A stretch of DNA of 64,000 nucleotides from Halosegnis marinus. GTDB taxonomy: Archaea > Halobacteriota > Halobacteria > Halobacteriales > Haloarculaceae. A program made the position numbers and the translations under genes. The stretch spans positions 868,001 to 932,000 of the forward strand of contig NZ_CP119802.1 in NCBI RefSeq assembly GCF_029338355.1, written 5' to 3'. Shown here piece by piece: positions 42,801 through 51,341 of this stretch. The notes below the pieces were generated by a model. It was given only the letters and a program-made list of their open reading frames with translations, was not told the origin of the DNA and did no database searches. Within the stretch, counting starts at the first letter, position 1; every line of letters starts with the position of its first letter.

Positions 42801-44971
42801 TCCGCGAGTTCGACGCCGCGGAAGGCGAACCGCGCCCCGCCCGACTCGCTCGCCTCGACGGCCATCGTCCAGCCGTGGGCCTCGGCTATCTCCCGGACGA
42901 TGGCGAGGCCGAAGCCCGTGCCGCCGTCGGTCGAGTAGCCGAACTCCAAGACGTGCTCGCGCTCGGACTCGGGGATACCGGGCCCGTCGTCGGCGACGGC
43001 GAAGCCGTCCGACAGCGCCTCGACGGTGACGGTCACCCCCTCGCCGGCGTGGTCGACCGAGTTACGGAAGAGGTTCTCGAACAGCTGTTCGAGCCGGGCC
43101 CGGTCCGCGAGCACGGTCGGGAGGTCGCCGAACTCGGCGGCCGCCTCGCCGGTCGCGACCCCGTTCCACGCGGCGCGGGCGGCGTCCCCGAGCGCGACGG
43201 GCGCGGCGTCGCCGACCGTGCGGCCCTGCCGGGCGAGCGCGAGCAGCCCGTCGATGAGCCGCTCCATCCGTTCGAGCGCGCGGTCGGCGGCCTCGAAGTG
43301 CTCGTCGTCGCCCGTCTCGCGGCCGAGGTCCAGCCGGCCGGCCGCGACGTTGAGGGGGTTGCGGAGGTCGTGACTGACGACGCCGGCGAACTCCTCGAGC
43401 CGCTCGTTCTGGCGTTCGAGCTCGCGCTGGCGCTCCTTCTGGTCGGTGATGTCGGTGTAGATGGCGAAGCCGCGCGTCGTCCGCTCGCCGATCTCGTAGG
43501 GGACGACGTGGAGCAGGAAGTCGCGGAGGCCGTCGCTGGACTGCCGGCGCACCTCGCCGTGGAAGCTCTCGCCCTCGCGTATCTGTCGGTTGTAGCTCCG
43601 CGCCCGGTCGTCGTCGGCGTCGGGGACGATGTACTCGTCGACGGAGTCGCCCGCGAGGGTGGCGGCGTCGTAGCCGAACGTCGCCTCGAACGCGGGGTTC
43701 GCGTCCCGGACGACGGGCGTCCCGTCCTCGAACTCGACGTAGATGGCCGGGTCGGGGATGTTCTCGAACAGCGCGGAGAGGCGGTCGCGCTCGGCGGCGA
43801 GTTCCGCGCGCTGTTCGAGGCGGTCGAGCGCGGCGGCGACGTTGGCTGCGAGCACGCCCGCGAGCATCTCGTCGGTCTCGCTGAAGCCGGCCTCGTCGGT
43901 TGCGGCGATGGTCAGCGTGCCGTGGTGGCCGAAGGGGAGGTACATCGCCGCCGCGAGCGCGCCGCGGCCGCGCTCGTCGGCCGCGTCGAAGTCGCGACGG
44001 ACGAACGGTTCGCCCTCGCGGAGCGCGACGGCCGGCGGCGCGTCGGAATCGAAGTCGTACACCGGGCGCTCGCCGATGATATCGCGGGTCTCGTCGGGGA
44101 CGGCGACGGGGACGAGGCGGTCGCCCTCCACGAGGCGGACGCCGTTGATGGGGTAGCCGAGGATGGTTGCCGCGGCCCGCGCCGCGGCCTCGGCGACCGC
44201 CTCGCGGTCCGGCGCGGCGAACAGGTCGCGCGTCGCGTCGTGGAGTTCGCGCAGGCGCTCGTCGCGCGAGCGGCGCTCGCTCACGTCGCGGAGCACGCCG
44301 ACGGTGCCGCGGAACTCGCCGTCGGGCATCGGCAGCAGCGAGACGTGGTTCTCGACGCGGAGCCGCTCGCCCGACTTCGTGTGCAGGTCCATCTCGTAGG
44401 TGACCGTCTCCTCCTCGCCGGCGAGCAGGCGGCGGATGGCGGCCTCGCCCTGTTCGACGCCCGCCTCGGAGAGCACGAGCGACGAGTGTTCGCCGACCGC
44501 CTCCTCGCGCGTGTACCCGGACATCTCCAACGCGGCGTCGTTCAGTGTGACGAAGCGTCCCTCCTCGTCCGTGACGTAGAGGAAGTCCCCGACGGCGTCG
44601 ACGAGCCGCCGGTACCGGGAGTCGACCGCCTCGCCGAGGACGGCCGACACGCGCTCGACCAGTCCCTCGGGGCTCACCTCGTCGCGGAGGACGTAGTCGC
44701 TCGCGCCCGCGGCGAACAGCGCGCTCGCGACGGAGGCGTCGGGGTCGGCGGCGTAGACGACGACGGGGACGTCGGCCGCGCCCGCACACAGGTCGAGCGC
44801 GTCGCCGTCCGGCAGCGTCCCGGCCGTCACGACGGCGTCGGCGTCCGGGAGGTGGTCGCGGACCGCCGCGACCGACCCCGCCGGGACCACCTCGTAGCCG
44901 GCCGCGGACAGCGCCGCCGCGACCGCACCGCCGGCGTCCGCACCGTCGACGTGGACGACACGGGGAGTCAT
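42797..44971 (-). CDS. Sensor histidine kinase with degenerate receiver: pseudoREC-PAS-GAF-PAS-HisKA-HATPase
   Basis: The product is 724 aa from ATG 44971; a TATA-like CTTAAG lies about 27 bp upstream. The N-terminal receiver fold (about 1-115) keeps one acid of the pair (VDG) but has Ala50 where the phospho-acceptor Asp should be (VVTAGTLP), Ala in place of the switch Thr, and no Lys. PAS (about 115-235), GAF (about 245-385) and PAS (about 390-510) follow. HisKA has VVSHDLRNPLN, and HATPase has NLFRNSVDHAG and DDGPGIP. The kinase core is close to that of the kinase at 19835-22144, so the two are paralogues. Confidence 0.9.
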   Translation of the reverse strand: MTPRVVHVDGADAGGAVAAALSAAGYEVVPAGSVAAVRDHLPDADAVVTAGTLPDGDALDLCAGAADVPVVVYAADPDASVASALFAAGASDYVLRDEVSPEGLVERVSAVLGEAVDSRYRRLVDAVGDFLYVTDEEGRFVTLNDAALEMSGYTREEAVGEHSSLVLSEAGVEQGEAAIRRLLAGEEETVTYEMDLHTKSGERLRVENHVSLLPMPDGEFRGTVGVLRDVSERRSRDERLRELHDATRDLFAAPDREAVAEAAARAAATILGYPINGVRLVEGDRLVPVAVPDETRDIIGERPVYDFDSDAPPAVALREGEPFVRRDFDAADERGRGALAAAMYLPFGHHGTLTIAATDEAGFSETDEMLAGVLAANVAAALDRLEQRAELAAERDRLSALFENIPDPAIYVEFEDGTPVVRDANPAFEATFGYDAATLAGDSVDEYIVPDADDDRARSYNRQIREGESFHGEVRRQSSDGLRDFLLHVVPYEIGERTTRGFAIYTDITDQKERQRELERQNERLEEFAGVVSHDLRNPLNVAAGRLDLGRETGDDEHFEAADRALERMERLIDGLLALARQGRTVGDAAPVALGDAARAAWNGVATGEAAAEFGDLPTVLADRARLEQLFENLFRNSVDHAGEGVTVTVEALSDGFAVADDGPGIPESEREHVLEFGYSTDGGTGFGLAIVREIAEAHGWTMAVEASESGGARFAFRGVELAD

Positions 44972-45077
44972 ATCGGCCTGTAGCGAGGCCGGAACTTAAG
45001 CCGTGTGTCCGACCACTTCCGGGGCGACGGTTGTCGATTGGCGAGGGAATTTACGTCGCGGCTCCCTACCGTCCCGC

Positions 45078-45797
45078 GTGGATTCTCCGTTCGACGTGCT
45101 CGGGGTGGAGCGGGACGCCGACCCCGAGGCCATCGAGCGCGCCTACCGCGAGCGCGTGAAGGACGCCCACCCCGACCACGGCGGGTCGGCCCGGGAGTTC
45201 CAGCGCGTGCGCCGCGCGTACGAAGCCATCGTCTCCGGCGACGAGGAGGCGCTCGTGGCCGCCGAGGAGGACGCGCGCGACGACGGGCGCACCTCGGACA
45301 CCGCGACGCGTGCCCGTGCGCGGAACCGAACCCCGTCGGACGACGGCGCCGACGCCGACGACGGCCCCTCGGTCGAGGGGTCGCGCGTCGAGTTCCTCAA
45401 CTACGAGGTGCTCGACGACCACGGCTGGGAGCTGACCGACGACGACCTCTTCGAGAAGGCGGCGGGCGCGGACCTCGACACCGAGGACTACGGCCGCCTG
45501 CTCGTCAAGCCCGGCGAGAACCTCCTGGAGGCGGCGGAGAACCGCGGATTCGTCTGGCCGTACGCCTGCCGCGGCGGCGCCTGCTCGAACTGCGCCGTCG
45601 CGCTCGTCGAGGGCGAGATGCCCACCCCCGCGGGCAACATCCTCACCGACGAGTGGCTCGACCGGGACATCCGGCTGTCGTGTATCTCCTCGCCCGTCAG
45701 CGACGAGGCGAAGGTCGTGTACAACGTGAAACACCTGCCCGGACTGGACGACCTGCGACTGCGGCCCAGCCGCTTCGACGCGCGGATGCAGGACTGA
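45078..45797 (+). CDS. [2Fe-2S] ferredoxin with N-terminal J domain
   Basis: The product is 239 aa from GTG 45078; AATTTACG about 27 bp upstream supports the start. A DnaJ-like domain (about 1-60) has the HPD signature in KDAHPDHGG. An acidic linker (about 70-105) is followed by a plant-type ferredoxin domain (about 110-239) with CRGGACSNC and a distal Cys in RLSCISSP. This fusion is known in haloarchaea, where the ferredoxin serves as main electron carrier for 2-oxoacid oxidoreductases and nitrite or glutamate metabolism. It appears to be monocistronic. Confidence 0.9.
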   Translation: MDSPFDVLGVERDADPEAIERAYRERVKDAHPDHGGSAREFQRVRRAYEAIVSGDEEALVAAEEDARDDGRTSDTATRARARNRTPSDDGADADDGPSVEGSRVEFLNYEVLDDHGWELTDDDLFEKAAGADLDTEDYGRLLVKPGENLLEAAENRGFVWPYACRGGACSNCAVALVEGEMPTPAGNILTDEWLDRDIRLSCISSPVSDEAKVVYNVKHLPGLDDLRLRPSRFDARMQD

Positions 45798-45842
45798 CGC
45801 CGCCCCCCAGGCTTACGGGCGCGGCCGTGCTACCAACCGAGC

Positions 45843-46067
45843 ATGAGCACCGCCGAGGTCGACGTCGAGGAGGTCGCCGAGAAGGTCGAGGCGGTCGAGA
45901 CCACCGCGCGGAAAGCCCACGGGGTGTTGGTCGAGCAGATAGCCGAGGCGAGGGCGGAGAACCTCACGCTCAGGGACGAGGTCCGCGACCTCCGGGTCGA
46001 GATCGCCCGCGCGCAGGCGCGACTGGACGACTGCGAGCGGCTGGTCGAGGAACTGGCCGAGGAGTAG
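45843..46067 (+). CDS. Small acidic coiled-coil protein
   Basis: The product is 74 aa from ATG 45843. Almost the whole chain is a predicted coiled coil (heptads in VAEKVEAVETTARKAHGVLV and LRDEVRDLRVEIARAQARLDD). It has no membrane segment and one Cys. The function is unknown; it may dimerise as a scaffold. It lies 45 bp after the ferredoxin gene on the same strand. Confidence 0.55.
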   Translation: MSTAEVDVEEVAEKVEAVETTARKAHGVLVEQIAEARAENLTLRDEVRDLRVEIARAQARLDDCERLVEELAEE

Positions 46068-46218
46068 GGTCGGCGCGGTTCTACGACGGAGACCACCCGA
46101 CGACGAGCGGCATCGTTACGGGAGCGGTTCCACCCACGATTCAAGGGCGAACGAGACGGGCCGAAATCGCAGGACGGGGTCGGAACTGTTCGGTACCGTG
46201 ATACGGCGCGAAAACCAG

Positions 46219-46292
46219 TCCGCCCTCCCCGATTTGAACGGGGGACAAGTCGATCTACAGTCGACTGCTCTACCAGTCTGAGCTAAGGGCGG
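46219..46292 (-). tRNA. tRNA-Tyr (anticodon GTA)
   Basis: Read on the minus strand, acceptor arm CCGCCCT (46292-46286) pairs with AGGGCGG (46226-46220), with discriminator A at 46219. The D arm is GCTC-AGACTGGTA-GAGC. The anticodon loop CTGTAGA is closed by GTCGA/TCGAC and has anticodon GTA. The T arm is CCCGT-TCAAATC-GGGGA. There is no intron, and CCA is not encoded. Confidence 0.95.
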
Positions 46293-46393
46293 GCGCACTC
46301 GTTCGAAGTCGGCTGTCGGACTTAACGGTTATCATCGCGGCTCCCTCGGGTCGTGTGTGACGGCCGACGGACGCGTGTCGGACATCGCGGGAA

Positions 46394-46405
46394 GATTGAA
46401 ATAGC
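46394..46405 (+). promoter_or_regulatory. Promoter element of cdrL
   Basis: GATTGAAATAG lies about 27-36 bp upstream of ATG 46431, the usual TATA distance for a leaderless start. Confidence 0.45.
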
Positions 46406-46430
46406 GGCGGTACACAGGCGCACACGAGAG

Positions 46431-46979
46431 ATGAGCAAGATAACGTTCCGGGCGGACGACGACCTCATCCGCCAGCTGGAGGAGTTCGACGCCTCCAAGA
46501 GCGAGGTGATGCGCGAGGCGCTCCGCGAGTACCTCGGGGAGCCCTCGCCGTCCGGAACGGCCGCGTCCGCGCCGTCGGACGCGGGCACGCTCGACGACGC
46601 GCTCGCCGAGCGCATCGACGAACTCATCGGCGAGCGGCTGGGGGCGTACGCGCCCCGCGAGCCGCAGGACGTGAACGTAAACGTGACGCTGGAGGCCCCT
46701 ACCGCCAAGGACGCGGCGGTCGAGGCCGAGACGGACGGCGAGCGTGAGACGCGTAAGACGGACGGGCCCGCGCCCGCAAACGCGTCCGACGCGGAGCCCG
46801 AACCGTGTAAACAGTGCGGCGAGGAACTGGAGGCCTCGGCCGTGTACTGCCCGAACTGCGGGGAGAAGGCGTCACACAGAGTGTTCTGCGAGTGCGGCGA
46901 CGAGCTCCGGTCGGACTGGTCCTTCTGCCCCGGCTGCGGCCGTCGGACCCCCGCAGCGGACGTGCTGAAGGACCCGTAA
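46431..46979 (+). CDS. cdrL: CdrL-like ribbon-helix-helix regulator with C-terminal zinc ribbons
   Basis: The product is 182 aa from ATG 46431. An N-terminal ribbon-helix-helix (about 1-42) has KITFRADDDLIRQLEEFD and SKSEVMREALREYL. An acidic Ala/Glu linker (about 43-120) is followed by two CxxC pairs (CKQCGEE, YCPNCGEK) and two more (CECGD, CPGCGRR), forming a double zinc ribbon. The gene stands directly before cdrS-ftsZ2, the position I recall for CdrL, the long partner of the cell-division regulator CdrS. It probably binds operators in the spacer downstream; its own stop codon lies inside the first of them. Confidence 0.82.
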   Translation: MSKITFRADDDLIRQLEEFDASKSEVMREALREYLGEPSPSGTAASAPSDAGTLDDALAERIDELIGERLGAYAPREPQDVNVNVTLEAPTAKDAAVEAETDGERETRKTDGPAPANASDAEPEPCKQCGEELEASAVYCPNCGEKASHRVFCECGDELRSDWSFCPGCGRRTPAADVLKDP

Positions 46980-47048
46980 GACGCCGTAATCGCGCGACTC
47001 GGCGCCGTAAACGGCCGTTCGGACACGTCGTCTTACACCGGATGCAAA

Positions 47049-47060
47049 CCTTTATAATAC
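47049..47060 (+). promoter_or_regulatory. TATA box of the cdrS-ftsZ2 transcript
   Basis: CCTTTATAATAC is the best archaeal TATA match in the spacer. Transcription would start near 47083-47088, inside the central operator palindrome, leaving a leader of about 125 nt before the cdrS ATG. Confidence 0.65.
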
Positions 47061-47109
47061 CACAGTCTGTGCATACGGCTGCGTAAGACGGTCGTCTTAC
47101 AGCGCAGCC

Positions 47110-47144
47110 GGGTCGTGGTACGACCCGACGCCTTCGGGCGTTTT
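47110..47144 (+). other. Two hairpins in the cdrS-ftsZ2 leader, the second with a UUCG loop and T run
   Basis: GGGTCGT (47110-47116) pairs with ACGACCC (47120-47126). Directly after it, ACGCC-TTCG-GGCGT (47128-47141) closes on a stable UUCG tetraloop and is followed by TTT. Both lie between the predicted transcription start and cdrS. The second looks like an intrinsic terminator or attenuator, or an mRNA-stability element. Confidence 0.5.
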
Positions 47145-47210
47145 CGTGCTGTAAGACGCCTCGTGGGTGTGCACCACGTGCCGTCTTACTCCACAAGGGG
47201 AAATCAAAAA

Positions 47211-47384
47211 ATGGAGCGTGTGACACTACGGATTCCGAAACAGCAGATCGAGGAAGTCGAACGCATGGTCGATACGGGAGAGTTCCCGAACCGGAGCGAG
47301 GCGATTCGCTCGGCCGTGCGCGAGATGATCAACGAACAAGAGAGCCACGACGACGGCAAGCGCCGTTCGTGGGCGAAGGTCTGA
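47211..47384 (+). CDS. cdrS: CdrS, short ribbon-helix-helix regulator of cell division
   Basis: The product is 57 aa from ATG 47211. [21 protein letters not shown] and [19 protein letters not shown] give the complete RHH fold with almost nothing else. It lies 3 bp before ftsZ2, the conserved cdrS-ftsZ2 arrangement. In Halobacterium and Haloferax CdrS controls ftsZ2 and other division genes. As a dimer it would bind short operators such as the boxes upstream. Confidence 0.9.
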   Translation: MERVTLRIPKQQIEEVERMVDTGEFPNRSEAIRSAVREMINEQESHDDGKRRSWAKV

Positions 47385-47387
47385 CCG

Positions 47388-48569
47388 ATGCAGGACCTCG
47401 TTAACTCCGCGCTGGAGAACGCCGAACAGGAGAAGCGCGACTTGGAGGAGGCCGGCGACGACGCCTCCGACTTCGGCGACCCGCGCATCGCCATCATCGG
47501 CTGCGGCGGTGCCGGCAACAACACCGTCAACCGCCTGTACAACATCGGCGTCGACGGCGCCGACACCATCGCCATCAACACGGACAAACAGCACCTGCAG
47601 ATGATCGAGGCCGACACGAAGATACTGGTCGGCAAGTCGCTCACGCAGGGGCTCGGCGCCGGCGGCGACCCCTCGATGGGCGAGCGCGCCACGGAGATGG
47701 CGCAGGGCACCATCAAGGAGGTGCTCGGCGACGCGGACCTCGTGTTCGTCACCGCCGGGATGGGCGGCGGCACCGGCACCGGCGCGGCGCCGGTCGTCTC
47801 GAAGATCGCCAAGGAGCAGGGCGCCATCGTCGTGGGCATGGTCTCGACGCCGTTCAACGTCGAGCGCGCCCGCACGGTGAAAGCCGAGGAGGGGCTGGAG
47901 AAGCTCCGCAACGAGGCCGACTCGATAATCGTCCTCGACAACAACCGGCTGCTCGACTACGTCCCGAACCTGCCCATCGGCAAGGCGTTCTCCGTGATGG
48001 ACCAGATCATCGCGGAGACGGTCAAGGGCATCTCGGAGACCATCACCCAGCCGAGCCTCATCAACCTCGACTACGCCGACATGACCTCCATCATGGGGCA
48101 GGGCGGCGTAGCCGTGATGTTGGTGGGCGAGACGCAGGACAAGAACAAGACGCAGGAGGTGGTGAAGGACGCGATGAACCATCCCCTGCTCGACGTGGAC
48201 TACCGCGGCGCGACGGGCGGACTCGTCCACATCACCGGCGGCCCCGACCTCACGCTGAAAGAGGCCGAGGGCATCGCCCAGAACATCACCGAGCGGCTCG
48301 AAGCCTCCGCGAACGTCATCTGGGGCGCGCGCATCCAGGACGAGTACAAGGGCAAGGTGCGGGTCATGGCCATCATGACCGGCGTCCAGTCGGCCCAGAT
48401 ACTCGGCCCCTCGACCCAGAAGCAGGCCGACGCCTCGCGGCAGGCCATCGACGACGTGGGCGAGTACGACGGCGTCCAGGAGGTCGAGTCCTCCAACACC
48501 GAGTACGGCCACACCGACGGCGGCCGCTCCGAGGTCGAGCAGAACAACGGCCTCGACGTCGTCCGATAG
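47388..48569 (+). CDS. ftsZ2: Cell division GTPase FtsZ2
   Basis: The product is 393 aa. GTP-binding segments are [17 protein letters not shown] (about 34), the tubulin signature [12 protein letters not shown] (about 125) and [12 protein letters not shown]. The T7 synergy loop [10 protein letters not shown] (about 225) keeps the catalytic Asp. A variable acidic C-terminal tail follows residue 340. FtsZ2 works with FtsZ1 at the haloarchaeal division ring and is needed for constriction. It is translated from the cdrS transcript after a 3-bp gap. Confidence 0.96.
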   Translation: MQDLVNSALENAEQEKRDLEEAGDDASDFGDPRIAIIGCGGAGNNTVNRLYNIGVDGADTIAINTDKQHLQMIEADTKILVGKSLTQGLGAGGDPSMGERATEMAQGTIKEVLGDADLVFVTAGMGGGTGTGAAPVVSKIAKEQGAIVVGMVSTPFNVERARTVKAEEGLEKLRNEADSIIVLDNNRLLDYVPNLPIGKAFSVMDQIIAETVKGISETITQPSLINLDYADMTSIMGQGGVAVMLVGETQDKNKTQEVVKDAMNHPLLDVDYRGATGGLVHITGGPDLTLKEAEGIAQNITERLEASANVIWGARIQDEYKGKVRVMAIMTGVQSAQILGPSTQKQADASRQAIDDVGEYDGVQEVESSNTEYGHTDGGRSEVEQNNGLDVVR

Positions 48570-48577
48570 GTCAGAAC

Positions 48578-48594
48578 GAGTATCTTTTCTTTCG
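48578..48594 (+). terminator. T-rich terminator after ftsZ2
   Basis: A pyrimidine run with TCTTTTCTTTCG (about 48582-48593) lies 10-25 bp after the ftsZ2 stop, the kind of signal that ends archaeal transcripts. The rest of the spacer to 48735 shows no gene. Confidence 0.5.
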
Positions 48595-48735
48595 CAGTAG
48601 CGTCGTGCGATTAGCACTGAAGCTGTCCGTATAGCTGTTCTGATACGTCCGCCGAGAGCGGGCCGCGAGTCGGTGTATTACACGCGGCTGACGCCCGGCT
48701 GACGGGCGCACGACGGGCGGCGGACGAACGGAGGG

Positions 48736-49725
48736 TTACTCGGGGCTCGCCGGCTCGGGGTCGCCGCCGACGGCCTCGACCAGATAGCACTTCCGGCAGA
48801 CGTCGTTGTCGGTCGGCGCGCCGCAACGGTCGCACTCGTCGAGGTCGTCCGCGCCGCCGCGCAGCGAGTCGGCGGCGGCCTCGGCGAGCTGCTCGTAGCC
48901 GGCCATGATGGAGTGGCGCGTGCCGGGGTGGTTCTCCTCCAGTTTCAGGAGGAGCTGTTGTATCTCGCCCCGATAGGCCTCGCTGGCGTGGGGGCACTCC
49001 GTGATGTGGGCGGGCAGGTCGTTGAGGTGGGCGTACAGCGCGACCTCCTTCTCGGGCACGTCGCGCAGCGGCTTGGCGCGGGGAACGAAGGTGTCCTGGG
49101 TCTCCCGTCCCTCGTCGTCGAACCCGCCCAGCGAGGCGTCGAAGTGCTTGGCGACCTGCTTGGGGTCGCCCTCGAGGAAGTTCATCAGCGCGGTCTGGGC
49201 CTCGTCGTCGAGGTTGTGCCCCGTCAGGAGCTTGTCCGCGCCGAGGTCGTCGGCGTAGCGTTCGAGCAGGTCGCGGCGGAACACCCCGCAGTACGCGCAG
49301 GGGGCCATCCCCTCGGGGTCGTCGGCCGCGACGTCGTCCATGCGGACGCCGAACTCCTCCTCGTAGGTGACGAGTTCGTGGCGCAGGTCGAGGTCGGCGG
49401 CGAGCTCGACGCAGGCGTCCACGCTCTCGTCGCGGTACCCCTCGATGCCCTCGTGGATGGTCAGTCCCACGAGTTCGACGCGGGGGTCCGACTCGAAGGT
49501 GTCGTGGAGCACCTTCGTGAGGACGACGCTGTCCTTCCCGCCCGAGAGGCCGACGACCCACGTGTCGGGGTCGTCGGGCGTCGCCGACTGGTCGAGGAGG
49601 CCGTCCTCGCGCACCCGGCGGCGGACCCGCTTCTCGACCGACTGCGAGAAGCAGTCGCCACAGAGGTGCAGGCCCGAGTAGGCGAGGTGCGTGACCGCGT
49701 CGGCCCCGCACTTGTCGCAGTCCAT
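48736..49725 (-). CDS. ncsA: tRNA 2-thiolation protein NcsA (Ncs6/Ctu1/TtuA family)
   Basis: The product is 329 aa; ATG 49725 gives the correct zinc-finger start (MDCDKCGADAVTHL). N-terminal CxxC pairs are followed by the PP-loop VVGLSGGKDSVVLTKVL (about 56). The catalytic CAYCG (about 143) and GHNLDDEAQTALMNF come next, and a C-terminal zinc finger ends with CDRCGAPTDNDVCRKC. The enzyme adenylates U34 of tRNA Lys/Glu/Gln and inserts sulfur supplied by a ubiquitin-like SAMP carrier. An alpha/beta hydrolase gene lies 23 bp upstream on the same strand. Confidence 0.93.
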   Translation of the reverse strand: MDCDKCGADAVTHLAYSGLHLCGDCFSQSVEKRVRRRVREDGLLDQSATPDDPDTWVVGLSGGKDSVVLTKVLHDTFESDPRVELVGLTIHEGIEGYRDESVDACVELAADLDLRHELVTYEEEFGVRMDDVAADDPEGMAPCAYCGVFRRDLLERYADDLGADKLLTGHNLDDEAQTALMNFLEGDPKQVAKHFDASLGGFDDEGRETQDTFVPRAKPLRDVPEKEVALYAHLNDLPAHITECPHASEAYRGEIQQLLLKLEENHPGTRHSIMAGYEQLAEAAADSLRGGADDLDECDRCGAPTDNDVCRKCYLVEAVGGDPEPASPE

Positions 49726-49748
49726 ACCCGAGGTTCGGGGCGAGCGGA

Positions 49749-50462
49749 TTACGGCTTTCGCTCGTCGGTCAGCGCCCGCGGCCCCGCGTCGAGCGCCGCG
49801 AGCACGGTGTCGATGTGGCGCGTCCGGGACGCGGAGGCGAACAGTTCGTGGCCGCCCTCGTAGGCGACGCGGTTGCGCGGCGGGACGCGCCGCTCGATGG
49901 CCTCGGCGCTCACCACCGGGTCCTCGGGCGTGTAGAACACGCTCGTCCGCTGTTCGTCGAACGTCGGGAGCCGCGCCTGTGCCCGCTTCGCCTCGCGGAG
50001 GAACGTCGGCGCGGCCCGGTCGGGCGCCTCGCGCATCCGCTCGTCGGTGACGTGCTCGCCGAGGTCCTCGGCCTCGATGCCCGCGGGGAGCAGCGGCGTC
50101 GAGACGGGGAGCTTCATCGCCAGCGAGACGAGCGGGTTCCGGAGGTCGTCGTGGAAGCCCCACCACGGGCTGAGGTGGACCGTCATCCCCGGGTCGGGGA
50201 GGAACTCCCCGATGAGCCCGCCCGTCGAGTGGGTGAGCAGTCGGTACTCTGCGAGCGACTCGGCGGTCCGGGCGACGGGGGCGAGCCACTCGGCGTCGAA
50301 GTCCGTGATCGTCGTGGGGAGCTGGAAGCCGTGGATGCGGTAGCCGGCGCCGGCGAGGCGGTCGACGAGCCACTCGACAGTGTCGTGGTCGAACCGGTTC
50401 CCCCAGCCGAGCACGAGCACGAGGTCGCGGTCACCGGTGCCGTTGAACGAGCGCGTCTCCAT
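49749..50462 (-). CDS. Alpha/beta-hydrolase fold protein
   Basis: The product is 237 aa. DLVLVLGWGNRFDHDTV holds the first strand and oxyanion region. RLLTHSTGGLIGEFL has the likely nucleophile Ser in a non-standard H-S-T-G-G elbow (about 80). VFYTPEDPVVSAEAI carries the acidic residue and YEGGHELF the His. No signal peptide or membrane segment is visible. It may be co-transcribed with ncsA; the substrate is unknown. Confidence 0.75.
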   Translation of the reverse strand: METRSFNGTGDRDLVLVLGWGNRFDHDTVEWLVDRLAGAGYRIHGFQLPTTITDFDAEWLAPVARTAESLAEYRLLTHSTGGLIGEFLPDPGMTVHLSPWWGFHDDLRNPLVSLAMKLPVSTPLLPAGIEAEDLGEHVTDERMREAPDRAAPTFLREAKRAQARLPTFDEQRTSVFYTPEDPVVSAEAIERRVPPRNRVAYEGGHELFASASRTRHIDTVLAALDAGPRALTDERKP

Positions 50463-50551
50463 GGGTGTCGCAGAGCGCCGACCGACTTAGCTTCGGGCGT
50501 GACGCGGCCGGACGACGCAAGGGGTTTGGCCGGCCGGCCCCACGGACGGGT

Positions 50552-51223
50552 ATGACAGAGGAGGGGCTGGCCCGGAGCGAGGCCGTCGCGCGGGTGGAGG
50601 CGATACTCGACGCGGTGGAGTCGGAGACGATGCCCGTCCCCGTCCGCGAGGTGTGGGTGTACGGGGACGTCGTGTTGGGGGTCGACCCCGTCCCGCGGGT
50701 CAACGTCTACCTGACGAAGGACCTCCTGTTCAAGGACGCCCCGGAGCGCGAGGCCGAGTTCGTCGAGTCGCACGGCATCGAGGGCGTCGGCAAGACGGTC
50801 CGCGCGGCGTGGGCCGACGAACACCCGGAGTACTTGCGGGCGAACAGCAACGGCCACGCCGCCCCGGAGAAGTGTCTCGCCGCCCACCTGCTCGACGACG
50901 ACGAGCCGGTCCACCTGGAGGTGTGTAACACCGGCTTCGAGCGCAACGTCACCCAGCGGCTGGAAGGGGCGAAGGCGCGCGACGACTACACCCAGCTGCT
51001 CGACCCGCGGGCCGCGATGCTGTGGGCCGGCAACGGCGAGGAGAGCCGCCGGAGCGGGGAGGCGCTCTCGAAGCTCCGCGAGAACGAGTTCGTCCTGCCG
51101 ACCCTGTCGGCGGCGCTGGCGATGCTGGGCTTGGAGGACGACGAGGCCGACCGCGCGGCCGAGCGGCTCCGCGAGTACCAGCGGGACAGACGCGGCGCGA
51201 CGGTGCGCGGCGACGTCGTGTGA
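50552..51223 (+). CDS. Conserved haloarchaeal protein, DUF7095-type
   Basis: The product is 223 aa from ATG 50552. An N-terminal helix (LARSEAVARVEAILDAVESE) precedes VREVWVYGDVVLGVDPVPRVNVYLTKDLL, which resembles a nucleotidyltransferase-like GDVVLG strand but lacks clear catalytic acids. CLAAHLLDDDEPVHLEVCNTGFERNVTQRL and a helical C-terminus follow. It is soluble and widely conserved in haloarchaea as far as I recall. The function is unknown and the DUF number is from memory. Confidence 0.6.
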   Translation: MTEEGLARSEAVARVEAILDAVESETMPVPVREVWVYGDVVLGVDPVPRVNVYLTKDLLFKDAPEREAEFVESHGIEGVGKTVRAAWADEHPEYLRANSNGHAAPEKCLAAHLLDDDEPVHLEVCNTGFERNVTQRLEGAKARDDYTQLLDPRAAMLWAGNGEESRRSGEALSKLRENEFVLPTLSAALAMLGLEDDEADRAAERLREYQRDRRGATVRGDVV

Positions 51224-51341
51224 GGTTCGGGGGAACCGGCCCGGCACGAGGGATACCAACTCCGAGTGCGGACGGCGGCGGCCACCCCGTGTGGACACGC
51301 CTCGTTCGGATACTTAAGTTTTCGCCGAACTCCGACCCGGG

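Larger units (their letters stand above)
46976..47189. promoter_or_regulatory. Array of six GTAAGACG boxes in the cdrL-cdrS spacer (candidate operators)
   Basis: The octamer GTAAGACG occurs at 46976-46983, 47083-47090 and 47151-47158 on the plus strand. Its complement CGTCTTAC is at 47029-47036, 47093-47100 and 47182-47189. The copies alternate in orientation, giving three inverted pairs. The tightest pair (GTAAGACGGTCGTCTTAC, 47083-47100) is a perfect palindrome about 25 bp after the TATA box, over the expected transcription start. A seventh copy lies inside cdrL (46753-46760). This suggests a dimeric repressor; the RHH proteins CdrL and CdrS are the natural candidates. Confidence 0.75.

Noticed and set aside
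46068..46218. A small RNA between the coiled-coil gene and tRNA-Tyr
   Set aside because: No promoter-like element or stable conserved fold could be identified by eye.
46116..46298. Short minus-strand ORF at the tRNA
   Set aside because: It lies over the tRNA-Tyr gene, whose cloverleaf is complete; the ORF has no family feature.
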